NCBI GenBank assembly: GCA_001449105.1
Contig: LNIY01000024.1
Location: forward strand, 43,719 to 107,718
Direction of reading: 5' to 3'
DNA: 64,000 bases
From: Caulobacter vibrioides
GTDB taxonomy: Bacteria; Pseudomonadota; Alphaproteobacteria; Caulobacterales; Caulobacteraceae
The notes under the pieces are model-generated. The model was not told the origin of the DNA. It saw nothing but the letters and a program-made list of their open reading frames with translations, and searched no databases. Both the position numbers and the translations under genes were made by a program. How positions within the stretch are numbered: position 1 is the first letter of the stretch; each line of letters begins with the position of its first letter. Shown piece after piece: positions 15,280 to 23,869 of this stretch.

Positions 15280-16071
15280 TCAGGCCTCGACCGTCGCCTT
15301 GTAGGACTTGGTCGCCGGATGCAGTCGCGCCTCGATCGCCTTGTCGAGGGCGGCCCTGAAGTCGGCCATGCCCGCGTTCACCGGTTCGAACACCTCATAG
15401 TCGACCGAGCATGGATCACCGCCGGGGAACGGCGGGTCGGGATTGTACTGGATCGACAGCTGCGCCTGCTGCGAGGCCAGCTGCGCCTTTTCTTCCGCGT
15501 CCGAACCGCCGGCGAGGTCAGTGACGATCGTCTGGACCATGAACAGCGACTCGTCGATCGACGACGATATGCCCGCCCCGGTGATGCGGTTGCCGTCCTT
15601 GATCCAGCGCGGACAGCCATTGACCACCGTCACCTTGGGGAACAGCTTCAGGCACTCGATGAAGCCCCAGTGGGTGGTGGCCTTGTAGCCGTCCAGCAAG
15701 CCCGCCGAGGCCAGCAGCAGGCCGCCCGTGCAGACCGAGACCACGTAGCGCGCCTTGCCGGCGCGATCGCTCAGGAAGTCGAGCAGCGCCGCATCGCCGA
15801 TGGCGTCCTGCAGGCCGTTCCCGGCGCCGGGCACGAACAGCATGTCGATGTGCGGGGCGGCGTCGTACTCGTACTGCGCCACCACCTTCAGCACGCCCGA
15901 GGTCTGGATCGGGTCGGTGCTCGCCGCCACCGTCGCCACCTGGATGGTCCGGCCGATCACCGTCCCGTCGAAGAAGGCGAACACCTCGTGCGGCCCGGCG
16001 ACGTCCAGGATGTCGACGCCCGGATAGAGGACGATGCCTACCGTGAACGGCGGAAGCGGCTGGGTGGTCAT
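15280..16071 (-). CDS. DJ-1/PfpI superfamily protein, isonitrile hydratase-like
   Basis: 263 residues. The fold core runs from VGIVLYPGVDILDVAGPHEV to the nucleophile elbow VSVCTGGLLLASAGLLDG, with the conserved Cys near residue 120 and ATTHW just after. This is the subgroup that includes isonitrile hydratase and the N-terminal domain of AraC-like regulators; no HTH follows here. From about residue 190 there is an unusual polar tail (AEEKAQLASQQAQLSIQYNP, with CSVDYEVFEPV). The ATG overlaps the stop of the 139-residue upstream gene (ATGA). It sits at the end of the multicopper oxidase-tyrosinase operon, so an oxidised aromatic or isonitrile-type substrate is conceivable. It is cytosolic, unlike the oxidases. 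Confidence 0.87.
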   Translation of the reverse strand: MTTQPLPPFTVGIVLYPGVDILDVAGPHEVFAFFDGTVIGRTIQVATVAASTDPIQTSGVLKVVAQYEYDAAPHIDMLFVPGAGNGLQDAIGDAALLDFLSDRAGKARYVVSVCTGGLLLASAGLLDGYKATTHWGFIECLKLFPKVTVVNGCPRWIKDGNRITGAGISSSIDESLFMVQTIVTDLAGGSDAEEKAQLASQQAQLSIQYNPDPPFPGGDPCSVDYEVFEPVNAGMADFRAALDKAIEARLHPATKSYKATVEA

Positions 16072-16487
16072 TGGGCCACCGCGATGAACGAGGCCGTCAC
16101 CCCGGCCGGCTCGCCGTTGTGCGGCTTGGCCCGCACGATGGTGCCGACGATCGACGGAACCTGGTCCACGCCGTCGGGCCACATGTAGCCCGGCCAGCCA
16201 TGATAGTCGTACTCCCAGCCCGCCGTCGGCGTGCCGTCACGGCCAAAGCCCTTGATGGCGATGGTCGAGGGTCCGTCGCAGTCGGGATCGACCGTCCCCT
16301 TCAGGTCCAGCACATAGCCGCCGCCCATGTCGAGCGTGCCCAGGATGACGCGCGACGTCGGGGTCTCGAAGGTGAACACCCCCTCGCCGAAGATCAGGCT
16401 GAGCGCGGTCTGGGCGTCGTCGCCGACCAGCTCGGGATTGTTCAGGTAGCTGCGATAGGTCCACTTGCCGGCCAGGGTCATGGCCAT
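16068..16487 (-). CDS. Small beta-barrel-like protein of unknown function
   Basis: 139 residues. It begins MAMTLAGKWTYRSYLNNPEL, has regular beta-like segments (GVFTFETPTSRVILGTLDM, GGGYVLDLKGTVDPDC) and a Trp/Tyr-rich stretch WEYDYHGWPGYMWPDGVD near 95-112. The opening GKWTYRSY recalls avidin- or lipocalin-type barrels, but this is only a resemblance. It begins 18 bases after the tyrosinase stop and overlaps the PfpI gene, so it is part of the same operon. No signal peptide. It may bind a small aromatic product or the cofactor of its neighbours; no function can be assigned. Confidence 0.75.
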   Translation of the reverse strand: MAMTLAGKWTYRSYLNNPELVGDDAQTALSLIFGEGVFTFETPTSRVILGTLDMGGGYVLDLKGTVDPDCDGPSTIAIKGFGRDGTPTAGWEYDYHGWPGYMWPDGVDQVPSIVGTIVRAKPHNGEPAGVTASFIAVAQ

Positions 16488-16505
16488 CCTCCCTCTTCAC
16501 CCGCC

Positions 16506-18221
16506 TCAGTAGGCCTTGACCTCGACGTTCAGAAGCTGCGGCGCGGCCACGGTCGCGCCCGGAGCCGGCCCGTGGTCGTGGGACGGCCCGGTGTTCGACA
16601 GCACCGGCGGCTTCAGGCGCACCAGGCGGATGTTCAGGCCCGCGTCCGAGGCGGCCGCGCCCAACCCCTTGGCCATGGCCAGCTTGGCCAGCGGCGGCGA
16701 GATCGGGACGGTGAAGGTCACGGGACGGGTCACCAGGTGCTGGCCGAACATCGACAGGGTCGTGACGAAGCCGGGCGAATTGACGCCCACCGTCTCGCCC
16801 TCGGGCGTGTTGCCCCCCACCGCCAGGTCGTGGCCGTGCTCGAACGGCGGCAGCTCCACCGTCAGGGTGGCCAGCAGCTTGGGTCCGTCCACCTTGACCG
16901 CCTCGGTCAGCAGGGCCTTGGGCACCGCGACGTCGCCCGAGGCGATGCTGGCCTGGGTGGGCACCTTCAGCTTGGCCACGAACTGCTGGGGCTTGGGGGC
17001 CACGGCCGCCTTCAGCCGGCCGGCCGGACGCGGCGGCGGCACGACGTTCTCGCCCGAGCCCGGCTGATAGTCGTAGTCGAAGGCGCCGATGGTCTCGTAG
17101 GCCCCGGCCACCTGCTGGGCGGGCGGCAGCGGCTGGCCGTCGGCGTTGCGGAAGAACAGGAACGGCTCGGCCCGCCACTGGCCCAGGTCGCCGCGCGGGT
17201 TCAGGTAGTTGGGGTTGTCGTCGGGCAGGGTCGGATAGCCGTAGCCCTGCTGCTTGCGCGTCCAGAGGTCCCAGATGCGGTCGATGTTGGCGTGGTGCAG
17301 GAAGAACAGGGGATCCACCGGCGACAGGTTCGACTGCATGAAGCCGTCGCCATAGGTCGTCTTGCCGTTGGGGTCGGTCCAGATGCCGCCGACGCAGTTG
17401 TGCACCTTGTTGTGCGGTTGGCCCTCCATCACGCCGAAGCCGGTGATGCTGCTGTGGAACTGCGACTTGGGGCTGGCGAAGCCGATGAAGTCGCGCGGCG
17501 CCAGGGCGTTGTCGAGCATCCAGGACGAGACGGCGCGGTTGGTGATGTCGTCGAAGCCCGGCCGCTGCGGGGTCGAGCCGCGCGAATTCGGCGGCGCGAA
17601 GAACATCGGGCCGCCCTTGGGTCCGATGTCGAAGATCAGGTCGGCCGGGAAGCGCAGGCCGCGGATCAGCAGTTGCTGGGTCTGGGCGCTGCTGAGACCG
17701 TTCCAGAACTTCTCGAGCACCGGCCCGAAGGTGCGATTGAAGGCGTCCAGGCTCTGGATGTAGCCCGGATAGGTGCTGGGATTGAGCACGCCCTGGAACA
17801 TCTCGGCCGGCACCACCGGGCTGGCCGTCCAGTCCCAGTAGGGGAAGGCGAAGCTGTTGTCGCCGCTGAGCTTTCGGACCACCTGCTCGAACCAGCCGAC
17901 ATAGCCCCGGTGCCAGACCACGAACCACCAGTTGCCGTGCGGGCAGTCGATCGTGTGGGTCAGGGCGTGGTTGTACCAGTTGTAGGGATGCTCGGGCGGC
18001 AGCTTGAGCATGATGTCGATGGCCCGGGCGTAGCTGGCCAGGGCGCGCTTGCCCTCGGGGCTGGCGACGTTCCAGCGCCGCCAGCGGGCCTTGGTCGGCG
18101 CGGCGGGCTGGGCCAGCGCCTGGCCCGCGGCCATGGCGCCCACGACGGCGGCGCCGCCCGCCATCAGGTCGCGGCGCGACGGAGCGGAAAAGGGGCCGGC
18201 GGCGGTGGGATCCTGGGTCAT
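16506..18221 (-). CDS. Tyrosinase family copper protein, Tat-exported
   Basis: 571 residues from ATG 18221. A Tat signal (SRRDLMAGGAAVVGAMAAG) predicts export folded with copper. CuA ligands are candidates His85 or His89, His95 and His104 (NHALTH, CPHGNWW, VVWHRGY); Cys93 two residues before His95 is placed as in enzymes with a Cys-His thioether. CuB shows HNKVHNCVGG near residue 300 and FFLHHANIDRIWDLW near 340. The C-terminal 200 residues form a beta-rich extension with VELPPFEHGHDLAVGG. Such type-3 copper enzymes oxidise phenols or catechols to quinones. It lies 98 bases after the multicopper oxidase stop, which suggests joint phenol oxidation in the periplasm. Confidence 0.93.
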   Translation of the reverse strand: MTQDPTAAGPFSAPSRRDLMAGGAAVVGAMAAGQALAQPAAPTKARWRRWNVASPEGKRALASYARAIDIMLKLPPEHPYNWYNHALTHTIDCPHGNWWFVVWHRGYVGWFEQVVRKLSGDNSFAFPYWDWTASPVVPAEMFQGVLNPSTYPGYIQSLDAFNRTFGPVLEKFWNGLSSAQTQQLLIRGLRFPADLIFDIGPKGGPMFFAPPNSRGSTPQRPGFDDITNRAVSSWMLDNALAPRDFIGFASPKSQFHSSITGFGVMEGQPHNKVHNCVGGIWTDPNGKTTYGDGFMQSNLSPVDPLFFLHHANIDRIWDLWTRKQQGYGYPTLPDDNPNYLNPRGDLGQWRAEPFLFFRNADGQPLPPAQQVAGAYETIGAFDYDYQPGSGENVVPPPRPAGRLKAAVAPKPQQFVAKLKVPTQASIASGDVAVPKALLTEAVKVDGPKLLATLTVELPPFEHGHDLAVGGNTPEGETVGVNSPGFVTTLSMFGQHLVTRPVTFTVPISPPLAKLAMAKGLGAAASDAGLNIRLVRLKPPVLSNTGPSHDHGPAPGATVAAPQLLNVEVKAY

Positions 18222-18319
18222 GTCACGGACTCTCTCTGGGGATCGAACTCTGGGGATCGGAAAGGAACAGGCGCGAAAAGCCGAGCGGCGCGGCCCCGAA
18301 AGGCCGCGCCAGGCAGTCG

Positions 18320-20440
18320 TCAGTGGTGGCCGTGGGAGACGCCGCCGGTGCCGTCGGGCAGCACGATCTGGACGTTCTGCATCATGCCCTGGTCCTCGTG
18401 GTCGAGGATGTGGCAGTGCAGGACGTACTCGCCGATGTAGCGCTGGTAGCGGGTGCGCACGATCAGGGTGTAGGGCAGGTACGGACCGTTGTCGGTCTTC
18501 TGCACGCTCTTGACCCACAGGGTGTCCTTCCAGGCGCCCTTCAGGCCCGGATACTGCGGGTCGGGCGGCCCGGGACCGAAGTCGTCCACCGCGCCGGGCG
18601 CGCTGACGTCCTTGCCGGTCGGATCCAGGATCTTGACGATCTGGAACGGGTTCACGTGGATGTGGAACGGGTGGCTGACGAACTCCGAGCGCAGTTCCCA
18701 CTCCTGGGCCGTGCCCAGCACCAGGGTGCGGTCGACGCGGTCGGGCGAATAGGGACGCGGCGCGTAGTCCTGCGACCCCACCTCGAACTGCACCGGCATG
18801 TTGGTGTTCTGGCCGGGAATGGCGATGTTGAAGAGCACCTTCTCGGTCTCCGAGCCCTTGATCTCGGCTTCGGTGATCGTCGGGTGCGGCACGAAGCGGG
18901 TCAGCTTCAGGCCGTTCCTCAGGTCGGCGATGACGCTGGCCTTCACGTCGGCCGGCATCTGGGCGTTGGCCGCGGCCACCAGCTCGCCTGTGACGAAGGC
19001 GGGGATGTCCTTGACCTCCTGGCCGGGCGAGACGCTGACCTTGCCCAGCAGGCGCGTGCCGACGGCGATGCTGTTGACCGTGGCGCTGGGCGCGGTGTCG
19101 GCGTCGAGCATGCAGTAGTTGCCGGCCTTGGGGAAAACCACCAGCAGGTCGTTGCGATAGCCCGGCTGCAGGGTGACCACCGTGGTCTTGCGCGCCTGGG
19201 CGTCGGTCAGGCCGTCGTCGGCGACGATGTAGAACGGCACGGGATCGCCGATGCAGTAGGTCTTCTGGAAGGCCGGGCCGTCGGCCGCCGCCAGGCGCTC
19301 CATGGCCGCCGGACCGCCATCAGCCATCTTCACGAACTGCAGCGAGATGGTGTCGCGCACGCCGGCGTGGATCATCCGCCAGCGGGCCAGCTCGCCCTGC
19401 CTGGCCGGCAGGGTGGCCAGCACCTGGCCGTTGATGCTGGTGTAGCGGCCCGACTGGCCCCAGCTGCCGGGTCCGAAGCCGTTGCCGTTGGCGTCGCTGT
19501 AGAACTCGATCACGCCGGTGTCGCCGGGATCGCAGACCCACTCGACCACGTTGCCCTTGGCGTCGGTCCTGACCTTGATGTTGCCGCTCTTGTCGAGGCA
19601 GGCGTACTGGATCTGCTGGAACACCAGCAGCTTTTCCGGGATCGGCGCGCCGTTCTTGTAGAGCAGGGTGTCGAGGTCGCCGTTGGCGCTCGGCGTCGGC
19701 TTGCGGTCGCCCTTGATGACCAGGGCCCCGGCCATGCCGCTGGAGACCTGCAGCGCCGTCGAGCCGTGACGGTGGGTATGGTACCAGAAGGTGCCGGCCG
19801 GATGGTCGCGCGGGATGTTGTATTCGTACTCGAACTTCACCCCGGGATTGATCGACAGCAGCACGTTGTCGCTGTTTCCGGTCGGGCTGACCCACAGGCC
19901 GTGGCTGTGCAGGTTAGTGCCGTTGTAGCAGTGCGGCACATTGATCAGCCAGTTGGGATCGGTGCAGCTGGGATCGGCCGGCAGCCGGTTGTCCAGCGCC
20001 ACCCGCACCGTCTCGCCCGGCCGCGTCAGGATCGTCGGCGCCACATAGGGCGTGGTCGGCGAGACGTCGGTGCCGTTGTAGCTGCGCAGGTGGACCTTGT
20101 CGTAGCGGCCGTTGGCGGGGTTGTAGAGCCGGCCGTCGGTGTAGACGATGTTCAGGGCCAGCCGCCTGTCGCCCGTGATCGGCGTGGTCGCCGGCGGGAT
20201 GACGTAGCTCCTGTCGCCCGAGGCGGTGCCGGTGATGGCCAGCAGATTGGTCGTCGCCTTCAGGGACGGGTTCTGCGCCCCCTGCTCGATCGGCGCGCCC
20301 AGAAGGCGCGGATTGTCGACAAGCCGGTCCTGCGCCGCGGCGCTTCCCGCCTGCAAGGCCAGCGACGCCAGGGCGGCGCTCAGCGCCCCTGTCGACAACA
20401 TGAAGCGCCGATCGCGCACACGCCCACACGGACCGCCCAT
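18320..20440 (-). CDS. Multicopper oxidase (laccase-like), exported
   Basis: 706 residues from ATG 20440, with GGGGAGG seven bases upstream; a TTG at 20458 is less likely. A signal with RRFMLSTGALSAALASLA precedes the mature start near residue 37. All four copper motifs are present: LHSHG at 177-181, YHTHRHG at 220-226, HPFHIHVNPFQ near 585, and HCHILDHEDQGMM near 680, where the second Met is the likely axial ligand of T1 copper. It oxidises phenols, Cu(I) or other donors with four-electron reduction of O2. It is longer than typical laccases owing to inserts between cupredoxin domains (for example 270-320). It is first in the operon with tyrosinase. Confidence 0.94.
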   Translation of the reverse strand: MGGPCGRVRDRRFMLSTGALSAALASLALQAGSAAAQDRLVDNPRLLGAPIEQGAQNPSLKATTNLLAITGTASGDRSYVIPPATTPITGDRRLALNIVYTDGRLYNPANGRYDKVHLRSYNGTDVSPTTPYVAPTILTRPGETVRVALDNRLPADPSCTDPNWLINVPHCYNGTNLHSHGLWVSPTGNSDNVLLSINPGVKFEYEYNIPRDHPAGTFWYHTHRHGSTALQVSSGMAGALVIKGDRKPTPSANGDLDTLLYKNGAPIPEKLLVFQQIQYACLDKSGNIKVRTDAKGNVVEWVCDPGDTGVIEFYSDANGNGFGPGSWGQSGRYTSINGQVLATLPARQGELARWRMIHAGVRDTISLQFVKMADGGPAAMERLAAADGPAFQKTYCIGDPVPFYIVADDGLTDAQARKTTVVTLQPGYRNDLLVVFPKAGNYCMLDADTAPSATVNSIAVGTRLLGKVSVSPGQEVKDIPAFVTGELVAAANAQMPADVKASVIADLRNGLKLTRFVPHPTITEAEIKGSETEKVLFNIAIPGQNTNMPVQFEVGSQDYAPRPYSPDRVDRTLVLGTAQEWELRSEFVSHPFHIHVNPFQIVKILDPTGKDVSAPGAVDDFGPGPPDPQYPGLKGAWKDTLWVKSVQKTDNGPYLPYTLIVRTRYQRYIGEYVLHCHILDHEDQGMMQNVQIVLPDGTGGVSHGHH

Positions 20441-20540
20441 AGCAGCCTCCCCGAACAATGTTCCCCGAGGCTAGATACTACCTAAGCGATACTGAAGGTG
20501 AAGGCTAAATTTTTGTGCGCTTTCGCACACGCCGGCCGGT

Positions 20541-21161
20541 TCAGCGCCAGGCGTAGTTGAAGCTGACGCTGATCCGCTGCTCCTCGGCCTGGTTGGGCGT
20601 CACCTCGTGGCGCAGCCAGCTCTCCCACATCAGGATCGAGCCCGGCTCGGGCTGGACGTAGACGAAGGGCTGCAGGGTCTCCGGCGCGTCGTCCTGGCGC
20701 GTCGGCGCGGCCATCATCATCGGCAGGCGCGGATCCTCGAACTTCAGGGCCGAAGCGCCCGGCGGAATGGTCACGTAGACCGTGCCCGAGATCACGCTGT
20801 GGGGATGGATGTGGCCGGTGTGCTGGCCGCCCGGATCGAGAATGTTGATCCAGAAGCTGTCCATCACCAGCTTGCCGCCGGCCAGGTCGAACCGCAGGTC
20901 CTTGGCGAAGGCTGCGGCATGCTTGTCGAGCTTCTTCTTCAGCTCGGCGAACAGGCTGTCGCGCTGGGGCAGGTCGTCCAGCGAGGCGTAGGAGGTGTAG
21001 CCCAGGTAGCCCTTGCGCTCGGCCCAGGCCTGGCCGGCCTCGTCGTCCTCGGCCACGGCGATGCAGGCGTCGTGCAGGTCGTCGATGAAGGTCTCGAAGT
21101 CCTTCTCGCCGGACAGGCTGGCTTCATAGAGCGGGGTGACGAAGAGAGAGCGGGTGGTCAT
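20541..21161 (-). CDS. Putative 2OG-Fe(II) oxygenase (TIGR02466 type)
   Basis: 206 residues. The pattern RSLFVTPLYEASL at the start, FWINILDPGGQHTGHIHPHS with ISGTVYVTIPPGAS following, FEDPR, and LMWESWLRHEVTPN then RISVSFNYAWR near the end fits the TIGR02466 family of double-stranded beta-helix oxygenases. Metal ligands would be a His of HIHPHS and the His in LRHEV; RISVSFN supplies the 2-oxoglutarate arginine. It is cytosolic; the substrate of the family is unknown. It sits 100 bases from the multicopper oxidase start and the hairpin GTGCG-CTTT-CGCAC (20516-20529) lies in that gap. Confidence 0.85.
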   Translation of the reverse strand: MTTRSLFVTPLYEASLSGEKDFETFIDDLHDACIAVAEDDEAGQAWAERKGYLGYTSYASLDDLPQRDSLFAELKKKLDKHAAAFAKDLRFDLAGGKLVMDSFWINILDPGGQHTGHIHPHSVISGTVYVTIPPGASALKFEDPRLPMMMAAPTRQDDAPETLQPFVYVQPEPGSILMWESWLRHEVTPNQAEEQRISVSFNYAWR

Positions 21162-21223
21162 GGGGCGGGGTCATACAGCCCCCGATGATTGACGACAAAC
21201 AGCGATTGGAACATCATAAGAAC

Positions 21224-21514
21224 ATGACCGTGAGCCTCAACATCCCAGCTGCGCTCGCCGCCCGCCTCAAAGCGGCCGCCGAAGCCGAGGGCAAGGACAT
21301 CGACACCTATGCGATCGACGCGCTTCACGTGATATCCGACGAGGACTGGGGATATACCGACGACGACGCCTACTGGCGTGAACTGCGCGCTCAAGCGGAC
21401 CAAACGCTGCGTGAAGGCGGCATTCCGTTTCAGGACGTCCAGCGTTGGGTCGCCTCCTGGGACACCGAAGAGGAACTGCCGCCGCCGGAGCCAAAGATCA
21501 AAGCGCGCGGATGA
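21224..21514 (+). CDS. Antitoxin, ribbon-helix-helix type
   Basis: 96 residues from ATG 21224 (an ATG at 21185 adds 13 residues). The N-terminus TVSLNIPAALAARLKAAAEA followed by GKDIDTYAIDAL has the strand-helix-helix spacing of a CopG/ParD DNA-binding domain. The acidic tail with DEDWGYTDDDAYWREL and RWVASWDTEEEL is the likely toxin-wrapping part. Its stop overlaps the toxin ATG, the usual arrangement for stoichiometric control, and the pair probably autorepresses. It lies between a 2OG oxygenase and uvrC, a spot where I would not expect it in an ancestral order, so acquisition is possible. Confidence 0.8.
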   Translation: MTVSLNIPAALAARLKAAAEAEGKDIDTYAIDALHVISDEDWGYTDDDAYWRELRAQADQTLREGGIPFQDVQRWVASWDTEEELPPPEPKIKARG

Positions 21515-21789
21515 TATCCATCGAGTTCGATCAGCGCGCCAGGCGTGACCTTATGAAGTTGCGCCGTTGGCTCGTGAGCCGAGCGCCATCGGCGGCCGAT
21601 CGCGCCATAGACGTCATCATGAGAAGCGTTGGCTCGCTCGGGGAATTTCCGGACCGTGGCCGTCGCAAAGGTCATGGCATGCGCGAGCTCTACATTCCCT
21701 TCGGCGCCCATGGCTACGTCGTGCAGTATCGACAGCAAGGCGACGCCGTCGTCATCGCGCGCATCCGACACAGCCTCGAACGTCGCTGA
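21511..21789 (+). CDS. parE: RelE/ParE family toxin
   Basis: 92 residues, full length. It reads [19 protein letters not shown] at the front, [20 protein letters not shown] in the middle and [20 protein letters not shown] at the end, which is the ParE pattern (the RELYIP and VVIARIRH strands). ParE toxins poison gyrase; RelE toxins cleave mRNA; the sequence favours ParE. The ATG overlaps the antitoxin TGA (ATGA). It ends 29 bases before the uvrC start, so readthrough into uvrC is likely. Confidence 0.85.
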   Translation: MISIEFDQRARRDLMKLRRWLVSRAPSAADRAIDVIMRSVGSLGEFPDRGRRKGHGMRELYIPFGAHGYVVQYRQQGDAVVIARIRHSLERR

Positions 21790-21818
21790 CTCCGCCGGAC
21801 TCGCCTATATCTGCCTCC

Positions 21819-23729
21819 GTGACCGACACCACCGCCGACATCCCCTCCCCCGCCGAACCGCCGAAGCATTCCGGCGCCGCCCTGATCAAGGACGAGGTCA
21901 CGCGCCTGCCCGACGGGCCGGGCGTCTACCGGATGATCGGCGACGCCGGCGAGGTGCTGTACGTCGGCAAGGCGAAAAGCCTGAAGAAGCGCGTGGTGCA
22001 GTACGCGCAAGGCCGCTTCCACACCAACCGCATCGCCCACATGGTCGACGCCACGCGGGCGATGGAGTTCGTCACCACCCGCACCGAAGCCGACGCCCTG
22101 CTGCTCGAGATCAACCTGATCAAGCAGCTGAAGCCGCGCTTCAACGTGCTGCTGCGCGACGACAAGAGCTTTCCCGAGATCCTCATCCGCCGCGACCACG
22201 ACGCCGCCCAGCTGCGCAAGCACCGCGGCGCCCATGCGATCAAGGGCGACTATTTCGGGCCGTTCGCCAGCGCCTGGGCGGTGAACCGCACGCTCAACAC
22301 CCTGCAGAAAGCGTTCCTGCTGCGCTCGTGCAGCGACAGCGTCTACGAGACGCGCGACCGCCCCTGCATGCTGCACCAGATCAAGCGCTGCGCCGCGCCC
22401 TGCACCGGCCTGATCAGCCTGGAGGACTACGGCGCCCTGGTCGACCAGGCCGAAGCTTTCCTGAGAGGCAAGTCACGCGCCGTGATGGCGTCGATGGCCA
22501 AGCAGATGGAGGAAGCCGCCGAGGACCTGGAGTTCGAGCGCGCTGCAAGGCTTCGCGATCGGATCCGCGCGCTCGCCGCCGTCGCCCAGGAAAGTCAGAT
22601 CAATCCCGAGACCGTGGACGAGGCCGACGTCGTGGCCCTGCACGTCGAGGGCGGCCAGGCCTGCGTGCAGGTGTTCTTCTTCCGGGCCGGCCAGAACTGG
22701 GGCAACCACGCCTACTTCCCCCGCATCACCGGCGCGGCCGAAGACGAAGAGGAAGGCGTCACCGAGGAGCAGCGGATCATCACCGCGTTCCTGGGCCAGT
22801 TCTACGACGACAAGCCGATCCCGCGCCTGATCCTGGCCAACGTCCAGCCGGCCGACGCGGACCTCTTGACCGAGGCCTTCGCCCTGAAGAGCGGCCGCAA
22901 GGTCGAGATCGCCGTCCCCAAGCGCGGCGAGAAGGCCGACCTGGTCGGCCACGCCCTGACCAACGCCCGCGAGGCCCTGGGCCGCCGAATGGCCGAGGGC
23001 AGCGCCCAGACCAAGCTGCTGGTCGGCGTCGCCGAGGCCTTCAAGCTGGACGCCCCGCCCGAGCGGATCGAGGTCTACGACAACAGCCACATCCAGGGCA
23101 CGAACGCAGTCGGCGGCATGATCGTGGCCGGGCCGGAAGGCTTCATGAAGGGCCAGTACCGCAAGTTCAACATCCGCTCGACAGAGCTCACGCCCGGCGA
23201 CGACTACGGCATGATGAAGGAGGTGCTGAAGCGGCGCTTCTCCCGCCTGGTCAAGGAGGAGGAGGAAGGCGACGACGCCAACCGCCCCGACCTCGTCCTG
23301 GTCGACGGCGGCAAGGGCCAGCTCGACGCGGCGCTGGAGATCATGGCCGACCTGGGCGTCGACGACATCGCCGTCGTCGGCGTCGCCAAGGGTCCGGACC
23401 GCGACGCTGGGCTGGAGCGGTTCTTCATTCCGGGCCAGACGCCGTTCATGCTCGAGCCCAAGTCGCCGGTTCTGTACTACCTGCAGCGCCTGCGCGACGA
23501 GGCTCACCGCTTCGCCATCGGCGCCCACCGCACCCGCCGCAGCATGGACCTGAAGAAGAACCCGCTCGACGAGATCGAGGGCGTCGGTCCCGGCCGCAAG
23601 AAGGCCCTGCTGCACGCCTTCGGCTCGGCCAAGGGCGTCGGGCGGGCCAGCGTCGAGGACCTCGTGAAGGTCGACGGCGTCAGCCAGGCCCTGGCCGAGC
23701 GCATCCACGCCTTCTTCCGCAAGGGCTGA
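21819..23729 (+). CDS. uvrC: Excinuclease ABC subunit C
   Basis: 636 residues from GTG 21819. The GIY-YIG nuclease opens [23 protein letters not shown] near 30-50, the UvrB-binding UVR motif lies near 230-265 ([20 protein letters not shown]), the RNase H-like endonuclease half has [15 protein letters not shown] near 425 and LVDGGKGQL near 492, and the tail holds the helix-hairpin-helix pair ([16 protein letters not shown]). It makes the dual incisions of nucleotide excision repair with UvrA and UvrB. The four-cysteine-like region [13 protein letters not shown] (about 185) is present. It is complete and unremarkable apart from a ParDE pair directly upstream. Confidence 0.97.
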   Translation: MTDTTADIPSPAEPPKHSGAALIKDEVTRLPDGPGVYRMIGDAGEVLYVGKAKSLKKRVVQYAQGRFHTNRIAHMVDATRAMEFVTTRTEADALLLEINLIKQLKPRFNVLLRDDKSFPEILIRRDHDAAQLRKHRGAHAIKGDYFGPFASAWAVNRTLNTLQKAFLLRSCSDSVYETRDRPCMLHQIKRCAAPCTGLISLEDYGALVDQAEAFLRGKSRAVMASMAKQMEEAAEDLEFERAARLRDRIRALAAVAQESQINPETVDEADVVALHVEGGQACVQVFFFRAGQNWGNHAYFPRITGAAEDEEEGVTEEQRIITAFLGQFYDDKPIPRLILANVQPADADLLTEAFALKSGRKVEIAVPKRGEKADLVGHALTNAREALGRRMAEGSAQTKLLVGVAEAFKLDAPPERIEVYDNSHIQGTNAVGGMIVAGPEGFMKGQYRKFNIRSTELTPGDDYGMMKEVLKRRFSRLVKEEEEGDDANRPDLVLVDGGKGQLDAALEIMADLGVDDIAVVGVAKGPDRDAGLERFFIPGQTPFMLEPKSPVLYYLQRLRDEAHRFAIGAHRTRRSMDLKKNPLDEIEGVGPGRKKALLHAFGSAKGVGRASVEDLVKVDGVSQALAERIHAFFRKG

Positions 23730-23869
23730 TCGGCCTACCCAAACCGCGCCCGCCGCGATTGACAACGCCGTTCGCCGAACGCAACCTCAGGCCGCTCTGG
23801 AAAAGCATGCAACCTGCCACGTGGCGCGACCGACGCGCCGCGCCGGAGCCGTTTGGGGGAAACATCGCC

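Noticed and set aside
18323..20485. 720-codon frame opposite the multicopper oxidase
   Set aside because: Shadow of a gene with all four copper motifs; no RBS or signal.
20516..20529. Hairpin GTGCG-CTTT-CGCAC as terminator
   Set aside because: In neither direction is it followed by a T-run; AAAAATTT follows on the minus strand. Kept only as a remark.
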